A DNA stretch of 64,000 nucleotides from Kluyvera sp040932435 (GTDB lineage Bacteria > Pseudomonadota > Gammaproteobacteria > Enterobacterales > Enterobacteriaceae), in contig NZ_JBFQGA010000005.1 in NCBI RefSeq assembly GCF_040932435.1, positions 1 to 64,000 on the forward strand. Direction: 5' to 3'. The notes under the pieces were generated by a model, which saw nothing but the letters and a program-made list of their open reading frames with translations, was not told the DNA's origin and searched no databases. The position numbers and the translations under genes were made by a program. Positions 16,625 through 24,191 of the stretch are shown here, piece by piece. Every line of letters starts with the position of its first letter. Position 1 is the stretch's first letter.

Positions 16625-17457
16625 CATTTCACCTCCCGGGCGAAAAGCGCATGAATCTGTTCAGTATCCGCCTGTTTACGCGTATCGAAATTTGTCAGAC
16701 GGTCGAGATACCAGTCGTAGTTATCAGTGCGATGTTTAGCCGGTACACCTTTTGCCAGCGCATCGTTCATTGCCGCTTTCACCGCATTCACGCCGTCGCC
16801 GACCAGCGCTTCCACCAGCCCACTTTGGTAGCGGATTTCACCGCCGGTCATGCTCCAGATAAACGGACGGTCACGGGAGTCGTACTCTTCAATCCCGGCT
16901 TCCTGTTCGATAACCTGCGGACCATTCAGTCCCAGACGCGCTTCACGGGTGACGATCAGATAGCTACACAGCGCCGCTGCGATAGACATCCCGCCAAAGC
17001 AACCGACCGTACCGGCAACAATGCCGACAACCGGGGTATAACGGCGCAGGTCAACAATCGCCGCATGAATATCAGCAATGGCGGCAAGACCGAGGTTAGC
17101 TTCCTGCAAGCGCACGCCGCCGGTTTCGAGGCTTAGTACCGCCTGCGTTGGAATACCATTGCGGTTGTCTTCTGCCGCCAGCTCTAACGCCGCCGCCATT
17201 TTGGCACCGGACACTTCGCCCATGCTGCCGCCTTGGAATGCGCCTTCAATCGCCACAACCACAGCCGGTTTGCCGTTGATGGTGCCTTTCGCTACCACCA
17301 TGCCGTCATCCGCCTGGGGAACGATGCCCTGTGCGCCTAGCCACGGTGACATCACGCCTTCAAATGGGTCGAGCAGTTCACGGTAGCTGCCTTCATCAAG
17401 CAGCGCATGCGCACGCTGACGTGCTTTTAATTCGATAAAACTGCGGTCATCACGCAT
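16624..17457 (-). CDS. mdcD: Malonate decarboxylase beta subunit MdcD
   Basis: MdcD pairs with MdcE to form the decarboxylase active site acting on malonyl-S-MdcC. The 277-residue protein begins MRDDRSFIELKARQRAHALLDEG and contains the oxyanion-type glycine stretch GIVAGTVGCFGGMSIAAALCSYLI (about 142-165), in the carboxyltransferase fold. It overlaps the mdcC stop by 8 bases and the mdcE start by one base. Like other cytosolic Klebsiella-type enzymes the cluster has no biotin-dependent, sodium-pumping subunits, so the reaction is not expected to store energy as a sodium gradient. Confidence 0.93.
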   Translation of the reverse strand: MRDDRSFIELKARQRAHALLDEGSYRELLDPFEGVMSPWLGAQGIVPQADDGMVVAKGTINGKPAVVVAIEGAFQGGSMGEVSGAKMAAALELAAEDNRNGIPTQAVLSLETGGVRLQEANLGLAAIADIHAAIVDLRRYTPVVGIVAGTVGCFGGMSIAAALCSYLIVTREARLGLNGPQVIEQEAGIEEYDSRDRPFIWSMTGGEIRYQSGLVEALVGDGVNAVKAAMNDALAKGVPAKHRTDNYDWYLDRLTNFDTRKQADTEQIHALFAREVK

Positions 17458-17749
17458 AGCTCACCTCTTCAAAAACCTGTTCGATACGAATGCGCGCCAC
17501 GCCAGGCGTTGCGCCGAAATCGTGGATCGTCAGTTTCCCGGCAGGCAGACTGCTTACCGTTTCTAAACGGTTAAACAGCGCTTCCCAGCGGCTACGGCTG
17601 TTATCGACGGAAGTGGTGATATCAATGGTTAACGTCTGGCTCTGGTCGGCGGTGAATAACACCTCCATATCCCCGGAGCCCACAACGCCGGCCAGCGCTT
17701 TACCGCTTAGGGTACGGCTGGCGGGTACGGTTAACGTAATGTGTTCCAT
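17450..17749 (-). CDS. mdcC: Malonate decarboxylase acyl carrier protein MdcC
   Basis: MdcC is the small carrier on which acetyl and malonyl thioesters are interchanged. It bears 2'-(5''-phosphoribosyl)-3'-dephospho-CoA on a serine. The 99-residue length and the motif VVGSGDMEVL with Ser25 match the known attachment site of the Klebsiella protein. It lies between mdcB (9 bases upstream) and mdcD (8-base overlap). Together with MdcA, MdcD and MdcE it makes the enzyme complex. Confidence 0.94.
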   Translation of the reverse strand: MEHITLTVPASRTLSGKALAGVVGSGDMEVLFTADQSQTLTIDITTSVDNSRSRWEALFNRLETVSSLPAGKLTIHDFGATPGVARIRIEQVFEEVSYA

Positions 17750-17758
17750 AACATCCTC

Positions 17759-18616
17759 TTAATGCTTTAAATAAGGCGATTCGATGCGATCGAGAAACAG
17801 GGTAGCGGCCAGCAGATCTGCCGCACCGCCCGGTGAGGCGTTGAGCGCCAGCATCTGACGGTCGAGCACCGCCAGCGCCATCTGACCTGCCGGATGCGCG
17901 CTGCCACCAGCATTTAGCACAGCGCGCGCGCCGTCCTGCATGGCATCAAGCCCTTCCAGCCCCGCGCGGGACAGCACGCAGGTGTCGGTCAACGACGTCA
18001 TAATGGCCATCAGCGCATCGAGTCTGGAGTGAGTTTCTCCGCTGCCATTCAAACGGCTAAGCCGCAGTTGGGGCAACGCACGCTGCATCACGTGTGGAAA
18101 CGCCTGCTGAGCCTCTTCCCGTGCGCCTGGCACCTGATATCGGTGGGTGGCGCGCAGACCTTTGCTGAAGACCTTGGGAGCCGCCGCATCCGGCAGCTTC
18201 GCAAGCTCTGCGGCAGTCGCCGCAACCTGCTGCGCGCTGCCCGTGCCACCGTGCATTGCCACGGCGCTAACCAACAGCCCCAGCGCCCAAATGGCACCGC
18301 GGTGGGTATTCACGCCGTCGGTGGCGGCCATCATCTGTTTCTCGCCTTCGCGGCCGAGTCGCCCTACGATTTGTCTGAGAGCAATATCTGCCGGACGCTG
18401 CCAGCTTTGTAGCGCCAGCGCCTGAAAGGTCGGGGTCAAACTGTGCGCAGAGCGCTCCATCAGCGCGAGCGATAGATCGTGGTGCGCGCCGTTCCCCCGA
18501 CTGTCCACCAGACCGGGTTTTGGGCTTAATCGTGCTTCGTCAATCAGACACTGCGTGGCGGTTCGCGCCAGCCATTCGGCACCGCCTTCAACCTGAATCT
18601 GGGGCAGAAGTTTCAT
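17759..18616 (-). CDS. mdcB: Triphosphoribosyl-dephospho-CoA synthase MdcB
   Basis: MdcB makes 2'-(5''-triphosphoribosyl)-3'-dephospho-CoA from ATP and dephospho-CoA, the precursor of the MdcC prosthetic group; it is homologous to CitG of citrate lyase. The 285-residue protein has the family segments DEARLSPKPGLVDSRGNGAHHD near the N terminus and GVNTHRGAIWALGLL (about 110-124). I placed the start at the ATG 18616 (MKLLPQIQ), which overlaps the mdcA stop as TAATG; a longer frame reaches into mdcA without support. Confidence 0.92.
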   Translation of the reverse strand: MKLLPQIQVEGGAEWLARTATQCLIDEARLSPKPGLVDSRGNGAHHDLSLALMERSAHSLTPTFQALALQSWQRPADIALRQIVGRLGREGEKQMMAATDGVNTHRGAIWALGLLVSAVAMHGGTGSAQQVAATAAELAKLPDAAAPKVFSKGLRATHRYQVPGAREEAQQAFPHVMQRALPQLRLSRLNGSGETHSRLDALMAIMTSLTDTCVLSRAGLEGLDAMQDGARAVLNAGGSAHPAGQMALAVLDRQMLALNASPGGAADLLAATLFLDRIESPYLKH

Positions 18617-20271
18617 TACCAGCTCCGGAATTTCGCAGGTGGGTTGTAAAGACCGCCGGACCATTCAACCAGATCCGACACGCTACCGGCTGCCAGCAGA
18701 GAACGCGTGGCATCAGTGCGGCGAATTCCCATATCTTCTGGGTAAACGACCTTGCCGCTCTGACGCAGTTCGGCTACGCGTTTCGCGTCAACGCCCAGAC
18801 CGATATCGGTAATCCCCGCGACGGCAGCCACCATCGCACGACGTTCTTCGAGATCTTTTGCGCGGTAGAGGTAGGCGATACCTTCTTCAGTCAGCACGTG
18901 GGTCACGTCATCACCGTAGATCATGACAGGAGCCAGCGGCATACCGGAGCTTTTCGCCACTTCAACGGCATCGAGTTTTTCAACGAACGTTGGTTTCGCG
19001 CCGGCTTGGAAGGTTTCGACCATCTGCACGACAAGTTTCTTACCGCGCTGCATTGGGTCTGGCTCAGTTATCATGTTCAGCCAGGCCGGAGTCGCGTGGC
19101 GGCGACCGTGCGGATCGTGACCCATGTTAGGTGCACCGCCAAAACCGGACAGACGACCACGTGTCACCGTTGATGAGTTGGCATAACCATCAACCTGCAA
19201 AGTGGAGCCAATAAACATATCGACTGCGTACTGACCTGCCAGCTGGCAGAACGCGCGATTAGAACGCATGGAACCGTCGGCACCGGTAAAGAAGACGTCA
19301 GGACGGGCGCGGATATACTCTTCCATACCCAGCTCGCCGCCGAAGCAGTGCACGCTTTCCACCCAGCCGCTTTCAATCGCTGGAATAAGCGTAGGATGCG
19401 GGTTCAGCGTCCAGTGTTTACAGATCTTGCCTTTCAGGCCGAGCTGTTCACCGTAGGTTGGCAGCAGCAGCTCAATCGCCGCGGTGTTAAAACCGATACC
19501 GTGGTTGAGCGACTGCACCTGATGTTCCGCGTAGATGCCTTTAATCGCCATCATCGCCATCAGGATATGTTCTTGTTTAATCAGGCGTGGGTCGCGGGTA
19601 AACAGCGGTTCGATAAAGAACGGTTTGTCGGCAACAACCACGTAGTCAACCCATGACCCCGGAATGTCGACGCGCGGAAGATCGCACTCGTCGTCCACCA
19701 GCTCGTTCACCTGTGCGATGACGATACCGTCATGGAACGCGGCGGCTTCTACCAGCGCTGGCGTATCTTCAGTACTTGCGCCGGTGTAAAGGTTACCTTT
19801 GCGGTCGGCTTTAAAACCGGCAATCAGCGCCACGTTCGGCGAGAGATCAACATACAGACGGGAATACAGTTCGATGTAAGTATGGATAGCGCCAATTTCC
19901 AGCAGGCCATCTTCCAGCAGCTGCGAAATGCGCAGGCTTTGGGTACCGGAGAAGGAGAAGTCCAGCTTGCGGGCGATGCCTTTTTCAAAGATATCCAGAT
20001 GTTCGCTACGCCCGACGCTTGGCATGATCATGTGCAGGTCGTGCACAATCTGCGGGTTCACCTCAGCCAGCATGCGGGATAAGAAATCTGCCTGCTTTTG
20101 GTTATTCCCTTCTAATACCACGCGGTCACCCGGCGCGATCAGTTTTTCCAGCATGGCGGTCAGGTCTGCGGTCGGCAGTACCTTGCCCTGCACCGGAATG
20201 GAAGCCAGACGTCGCTGTTTTTCCGTGCGACGTGTGTTCCAGACGCGTGCTGGTGTTTGCCCAGATAACAT
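18616..20271 (-). CDS. mdcA: Malonate decarboxylase alpha subunit (acetyl-S-ACP:malonate ACP transferase) MdcA
   Basis: MdcA swaps the acetyl group on MdcC for malonate, releasing acetate, and so starts each turn of the cycle. The 551-residue protein is of full family length, with a CoA-transferase-like fold; recognisable stretches are GDRVVLEGNNQKQADFLSRML near residue 48 and SRLSGFGGAPNMGHDPHG-type sequence near 370. It is the first gene of the operon, preceded by AGGAGG. The promoter must lie in 20272-20520, a region shared with the divergent yheT. Confidence 0.94.
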   Translation of the reverse strand: MLSGQTPARVWNTRRTEKQRRLASIPVQGKVLPTADLTAMLEKLIAPGDRVVLEGNNQKQADFLSRMLAEVNPQIVHDLHMIMPSVGRSEHLDIFEKGIARKLDFSFSGTQSLRISQLLEDGLLEIGAIHTYIELYSRLYVDLSPNVALIAGFKADRKGNLYTGASTEDTPALVEAAAFHDGIVIAQVNELVDDECDLPRVDIPGSWVDYVVVADKPFFIEPLFTRDPRLIKQEHILMAMMAIKGIYAEHQVQSLNHGIGFNTAAIELLLPTYGEQLGLKGKICKHWTLNPHPTLIPAIESGWVESVHCFGGELGMEEYIRARPDVFFTGADGSMRSNRAFCQLAGQYAVDMFIGSTLQVDGYANSSTVTRGRLSGFGGAPNMGHDPHGRRHATPAWLNMITEPDPMQRGKKLVVQMVETFQAGAKPTFVEKLDAVEVAKSSGMPLAPVMIYGDDVTHVLTEEGIAYLYRAKDLEERRAMVAAVAGITDIGLGVDAKRVAELRQSGKVVYPEDMGIRRTDATRSLLAAGSVSDLVEWSGGLYNPPAKFRSW

Positions 20272-20520
20272 TATTAACCTCCTGATTCAGCTAATCATTT
20301 TGATTGCTTAACACGGGAAAGAGTGTGCACCCTGGTGAGAAAGTCATCAATTAAGCGTAGGCACAAATCATTAGCTTAAGAGTAATAATTGAAGTAACAA
20401 TTTGTGATTAGGATCAGATTCAGCGGGGACAAAAAGGGCTACCGATGCCTCATTTTCATAAACACGATGGCAAAGTGGCGGTATAGTAGGCGCCAGATTT
20501 TAAGTAAACATCGCCGAGTT
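20272..20520. promoter_or_regulatory. Divergent mdcA / yheT control region with CRP-like site and inverted repeats
   Basis: This 249-base AT-rich gap separates mdcA (minus) from yheT (plus). It contains a CRP-like site TGTGA-N6-TCAGA at 20403-20418 (9 of 10 core positions), a short dyad AATCA-TTT-TGATT at 20293-20305, and an inverted pair CACAAAT (20362-20368) / ATTTGTG (20400-20406). The inverted repeats are candidates for MdcR binding. Which strand each serves is inferred; no promoter hexamers stand out with confidence. Confidence 0.55.
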
Positions 20521-21543
20521 ATGACTGAAACTACCCACCACGACCTCAACATCGACACTTCTAGCAGCGCGGACTTCGTGCCGATGCGCGGCATCAGCAA
20601 TCGTCATCTTCAGACGATGCTGCCGCGTCTTATCCGCCGCAAGCTGCAGTTCACGCCCTGCTGGCAGCGTCTTGAGCTGCCGGACGGTGACTTTGTCGAT
20701 CTGGCCTGGAGCGAAGATCCCGAAGCCGCGCGTCATAAGCCGCGTCTGGTGGTCTTTCATGGCTTGGAAGGCAGTTTGCACAGCCCTTATGCTCACGGTC
20801 TGATTAACGCCGCGAAACAGCAGGGCTGGCTCGGCGTGGTGATGCATTTTCGTGGCTGCAGCGGCGAACCGAACCGTCTGAACCGTATTTATCACTCCGG
20901 TGAAACGGAGGACGGCACCTGGTTCTTACATTGGCTGCGACGCGAATTTGGTGAAGTGCCAACGGCGGCGGTGGGCTATTCGCTCGGCGGCAATATGCTG
21001 GCCTGCCTACTGGCCAAAGAGGGTGATGACGTTCCGGTGGATGCGGCGGTGATTGTCTCAGCACCGTTTATGCTCGAAGCCTGCAGTTATCATATGGATA
21101 AAGGCTTCTCACGGGTTTACCAACGCTATCTGCTGAACCTACTCAAAGGCAACGCCGCGCGTAAGCTCAAAGCCTATCCCGGCTCGCTGCCGGTGGATTT
21201 ACGCCAACTGAAGAGCATGCGACGTATTCGCGAATTTGATGACTCGATAACCTCGAAGATCCACGGTTTCGCTGACGCCATCGACTACTATCGCCAGTGC
21301 AGCGCGATGCCGACGTTGAGCAAAATTACCAAGCCGACGCTCATCATCCACTCGAAGGACGACCCGTTCATGGATCACCACTCGATTCCTGCGCAGGAAG
21401 AGCTGCCGGAAAACGTGGTGTATCAGCTAACCGAGCACGGCGGTCACGTTGGATTTATCGGCGGCACCCTGCGTCACCCGGAAATGTGGTTGGAAAAACG
21501 CATTCCCGCATGGCTGATGACCTGGCTTGGGGCGAAGGCATGA
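20521..21543 (+). CDS. yheT: YheT family alpha/beta hydrolase
   Basis: This is a 340-residue alpha/beta-hydrolase of the AB-hydrolase-4 type; its substrate is unknown. The nucleophile motif GYSLGGNM (serine near residue 146), the acid in HSKDDPFMDHH and the histidine in HGGHVGF complete a catalytic triad. The ATG at 20521 gives the E. coli length; an in-frame extension upstream to 20404 would run through the promoter region. In E. coli it follows yheS immediately; here the mdc block separates them, so it needs a promoter in 20272-20520. It overlaps yheU by four bases. Confidence 0.92.
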   Translation: MTETTHHDLNIDTSSSADFVPMRGISNRHLQTMLPRLIRRKLQFTPCWQRLELPDGDFVDLAWSEDPEAARHKPRLVVFHGLEGSLHSPYAHGLINAAKQQGWLGVVMHFRGCSGEPNRLNRIYHSGETEDGTWFLHWLRREFGEVPTAAVGYSLGGNMLACLLAKEGDDVPVDAAVIVSAPFMLEACSYHMDKGFSRVYQRYLLNLLKGNAARKLKAYPGSLPVDLRQLKSMRRIREFDDSITSKIHGFADAIDYYRQCSAMPTLSKITKPTLIIHSKDDPFMDHHSIPAQEELPENVVYQLTEHGGHVGFIGGTLRHPEMWLEKRIPAWLMTWLGAKA

Positions 21544-21758
21544 TGATCCCCTGGCAGGACCTCGCCCCAGAGACGCTCGACAGATTGATTGAAAGCTTTG
21601 TCTTGCGCGAAGGCACTGATTATGGTGAATATGAACGCTCACTTGCGCAAAAGGTCGCCGACGTAAAACACCAGCTACAAACAGGCGAAGCGGTGCTGGT
21701 CTGGTCTGAACTCCACGAGACCGTCAACATCATGCCCCGTAACCAATTTCGCGGTTAA
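21540..21758 (+). CDS. yheU: YheU family protein
   Basis: YheU is a conserved 72-residue protein of unknown function. It begins MMIPWQDLAPETLDRLIESFVLREGTDYG and ends NIMPRNQFRG, as in E. coli. The ATG at 21540 overlaps the yheT stop as ATGATGA, so the two are translationally coupled. A much longer frame upstream is only the other reading of yheT. No catalytic motif or membrane segment is visible. Confidence 0.93.
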   Translation: MMIPWQDLAPETLDRLIESFVLREGTDYGEYERSLAQKVADVKHQLQTGEAVLVWSELHETVNIMPRNQFRG

Positions 21759-21816
21759 CTATACTTGTTATCAGGAGGCGCTCGCTTCCTGATAGTCCGT
21801 TCAGGGAGTTATTCGC

Positions 21817-22680
21817 ATGTCTGCCAAACATCCAGTTATTGCCGTCACCGGCTCCAGCGGAGCGGGCACCACCACCACCAGCCTCGCGTTTCGTAAAATA
21901 TTCGGCCAGCTCAATCTACGGGCTGCGGAAGTTGAAGGGGATAGCTTTCACCGTTATACCCGTCCGGAAATGGATATGGCGATTCGTAAAGCTCGCGACC
22001 TCGGTCGCCATATCAGCTATTTCGGCCCGGATGCTAATGACTTCGGCCTGCTAGAACAGACCTTTCGCGACTACGGCGTAAACGGTAAAGGACAATCGCG
22101 TAAATATCTTCACACTTACGATGAAGCGGTGCCGTGGAATCAGGTGCCGGGAACCTTTACGCCCTGGCAACCGCTGCCGGAACCTACCGATGTGCTGTTT
22201 TATGAAGGGCTGCACGGCGGCGTGGTCACACCGCAGCATGATGTCGCGCGTCATGTCGATCTGCTGGTTGGCGTGGTCCCTATCGTTAACCTCGAGTGGA
22301 TCCAGAAGATGATCCGCGATACCGGCGAGCGTGGACACTCACGCGAAGCGGTAATGGATTCTGTTGTGCGCTCAATGGAAGACTACATCAACTTCATTAC
22401 GCCGCAGTTCTCCCGCACCCATATCAACTTCCAGCGCGTTCCTACGGTCGACACCTCAAACCCGTTCGCCGCGAAAAGCATTCCATCCCTTGATGAAAGT
22501 TTCGTGGTGATTCATTTCCGGAATCTAGAAGGGATCGATTACCCCTGGCTGCTGGCTATGCTGCAGGGCTCGTTCATTTCACATATGAACACGCTGGTGG
22601 TTCCTGGCGGGAAGATGGGGCTGGCGATGGAGCTCATTATGACGCCGCTGGTGCAGCGTCTGATGGAAGGTCGCAACTAA
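21817..22680 (+). CDS. prkB: Phosphoribulokinase-like protein PrkB
   Basis: This 287-residue P-loop kinase is of the phosphoribulokinase/uridine kinase family. The Walker A motif is GSSGAGTTTTS (about residues 12-22), and the typical LFYEGLHGG segment lies near 130. The organism shows no Calvin cycle genes here, so the substrate is unknown despite the family name. It follows yheU by 58 bases with its own GGGAG ribosome site and probably ends the yheT-yheU-prkB unit before a REP element. Confidence 0.92.
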   Translation: MSAKHPVIAVTGSSGAGTTTTSLAFRKIFGQLNLRAAEVEGDSFHRYTRPEMDMAIRKARDLGRHISYFGPDANDFGLLEQTFRDYGVNGKGQSRKYLHTYDEAVPWNQVPGTFTPWQPLPEPTDVLFYEGLHGGVVTPQHDVARHVDLLVGVVPIVNLEWIQKMIRDTGERGHSREAVMDSVVRSMEDYINFITPQFSRTHINFQRVPTVDTSNPFAAKSIPSLDESFVVIHFRNLEGIDYPWLLAMLQGSFISHMNTLVVPGGKMGLAMELIMTPLVQRLMEGRN

Positions 22681-22687
22681 ACCTTAA

Positions 22688-22768
22688 GCCTGATAACGCT
22701 TCGCTTATCAGGCCTACAGGATATTGCGGAACGTGTAGGTCGGGTAAGGCGCAGCCGCCACCCAACAG
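22688..22768. repeat. REP palindrome downstream of prkB
   Basis: A full REP unit GCCTGATAACGC...GCTTATCAGGC (22688-22713) is followed by a partial one resembling GGTCGGGTAAGGCGC...CGCCACCC. It lies between the convergent ends of prkB and yhfA. Confidence 0.8.
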
Positions 22769-22796
22769 TAGCGCGGCGTACGCCCTTGTTAAGGCT

Positions 22797-23201
22797 TTAC
22801 CCTTCAATCACTTCGTAAGAGTGGGTAATGTTCACCGCTTTTTCCAGCATCAGCGCCACGGAGCAGTATTTTTCAGCAGAGAGATCGACCGCGCGGGATA
22901 CCGCGGCGTCTTTGAGCTCTTTGCCGGTCACAATGAAGTGCAGGTTGATATGAGTAAACAGGCGCGGTGCTTCTTCACGGCGTTCGGAGGTCAGCTTCAC
23001 TTCACAGTCGGTCACGTTATAGCGACCCTTTTGCAAAATCGACACGACATCAATTGCGCTACAGCCACCCGCGGCCATCAGCACGACTTCCATTGGGCTT
23101 GGCGCTTTATCACCGGAGTTGCCATCCATCAAAATCTGGTGGCCTGAAGCGGACTCACCGAGGAAGGTTAACCCTTCAACCCATTTCACACGTGCTTGCA
23201 T
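22797..23201 (-). CDS. yhfA: OsmC-like family protein YhfA
   Basis: YhfA is a 134-residue member of the OsmC/Ohr fold. Both conserved cysteines are visible, in AAGGCSAIDVV (near residue 51) and EKYCSVALML (near 113), so a peroxide or thiol function is plausible, but the E. coli protein has no settled role. The ATG at 23201 (MQARVKWVEG) has TGGAG upstream and gives the E. coli length; a frame starting five codons earlier overlaps that site. It is divergent from crp. Confidence 0.93.
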   Translation of the reverse strand: MQARVKWVEGLTFLGESASGHQILMDGNSGDKAPSPMEVVLMAAGGCSAIDVVSILQKGRYNVTDCEVKLTSERREEAPRLFTHINLHFIVTGKELKDAAVSRAVDLSAEKYCSVALMLEKAVNITHSYEVIEG

Positions 23202-23505
23202 ATTTTTTAACTCCAAGGTTGCAAATTTCTTCTCAGATTACGCGTACATAACAATTCTCGCAATGGAAGGCGATCGTCGTCATGCTGAAGCGAGACACCA
23301 GGAGACACGCGGCTAAAGCTATGCTAAAACAGTCAGGATGCTACGGTAATACATAAACGTACTGCAAGTATGCAGAGGACATCACATTACAGGCTGCGGC
23401 ACGACTCGACAGCCGACTTCCCAGGTAACGGGAAGGATACTATTGCAACCAGTGGCTGCAATGTTTTTGCCGCTGGGAAGAGCTTATAACAGAGGATAAC
23501 CGCGC
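23202..23505. promoter_or_regulatory. Divergent yhfA / crp promoter and long crp leader
   Basis: This is a 304-base non-coding stretch. The segment from about 23280 to 23390 (AAGCGAGACACCAGGAGACAC, GCTATGCTAAAACAGTCAGGATGCTAC) closely resembles the E. coli crp promoter as I remember it, where CRP and Fis autoregulate crp. The CRP sites themselves are weak; ATCACATTACAG near 23382 is the nearest half-site match. The rest is the untranslated crp leader. No open frame here is supported. Confidence 0.65.
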
Positions 23506-24138
23506 ATGGTGCTTGGCAAACCGCAAACAGACCCGACTCTCGAATGGTTCTTGTCTCATTGCCATATTCATAAGTACCCATCGAAGAGCACGCTGATTCA
23601 CCAAGGTGAAAAGGCAGAGACGCTGTATTACATCGTAAAAGGCTCAGTGGCAGTACTCATCAAGGACGAAGAAGGCAAAGAGATGATCCTCTCTTACCTC
23701 AACCAGGGCGATTTTATCGGCGAGTTAGGCCTGTTTGAAGAAGGCCAAGAACGCAGCGCATGGGTACGTGCAAAAACCGCTTGTGAAGTTGCTGAAATCT
23801 CTTATAAAAAATTCCGTCAGCTGATTCAGGTTAACCCAGACATCCTGATGCGCCTTTCTTCGCAAATGGCTCGTCGTCTGCAGATCACCTCTGAAAAAGT
23901 TGGCAACTTGGCCTTCCTGGACGTGACCGGACGTATCGCCCAGACCCTGCTGAATCTGGCTAAACAGCCGGACGCAATGACCCACCCAGACGGTATGCAG
24001 ATTAAAATCACCCGTCAGGAAATCGGTCAGATTGTAGGTTGTTCCCGCGAAACCGTGGGCCGCATCCTGAAAATGCTGGAAGATCAAAACCTGATCTCCG
24101 CACACGGCAAAACCATTGTCGTTTACGGTACCCGCTGA
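23506..24138 (+). CDS. crp: cAMP receptor protein (catabolite activator)
   Basis: CRP binds cAMP and activates or represses several hundred promoters. The 210-residue protein matches the enterobacterial form. It contains a cyclic-nucleotide domain with the FIGELGLFEEGQERSAWVRA phosphate-binding cassette (about 70-90), the long C helix, and a helix-turn-helix with recognition helix SRETVGRILKML (about 180-191). It is likely to act on the sites noted at 20403, 34583 and 60834 in this window. An intrinsic terminator follows. Confidence 0.98.
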   Translation: MVLGKPQTDPTLEWFLSHCHIHKYPSKSTLIHQGEKAETLYYIVKGSVAVLIKDEEGKEMILSYLNQGDFIGELGLFEEGQERSAWVRAKTACEVAEISYKKFRQLIQVNPDILMRLSSQMARRLQITSEKVGNLAFLDVTGRIAQTLLNLAKQPDAMTHPDGMQIKITRQEIGQIVGCSRETVGRILKMLEDQNLISAHGKTIVVYGTR

Positions 24139-24146
24139 TCCCGCAT

Positions 24147-24182
24147 AAACGGCATATTGTCTGAACAGTATGCCGTTTTTAT
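24147..24182 (+). terminator. Rho-independent terminator after crp
   Basis: AAACGGCATA (24147-24156) and TATGCCGTTT (24169-24178) form a 10-bp stem followed by a run of T, directly past the crp stop and just before yhfK. Confidence 0.9.
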
Positions 24183-24191
24183 CTATCCCTT

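Noticed and set aside
20404..20520. A 39-residue N-terminal extension of yheT
   Set aside because: The extension passes through the CRP-like site and promoter region, is basic and unconserved, and the E. coli length starts at the ATG at 20521.
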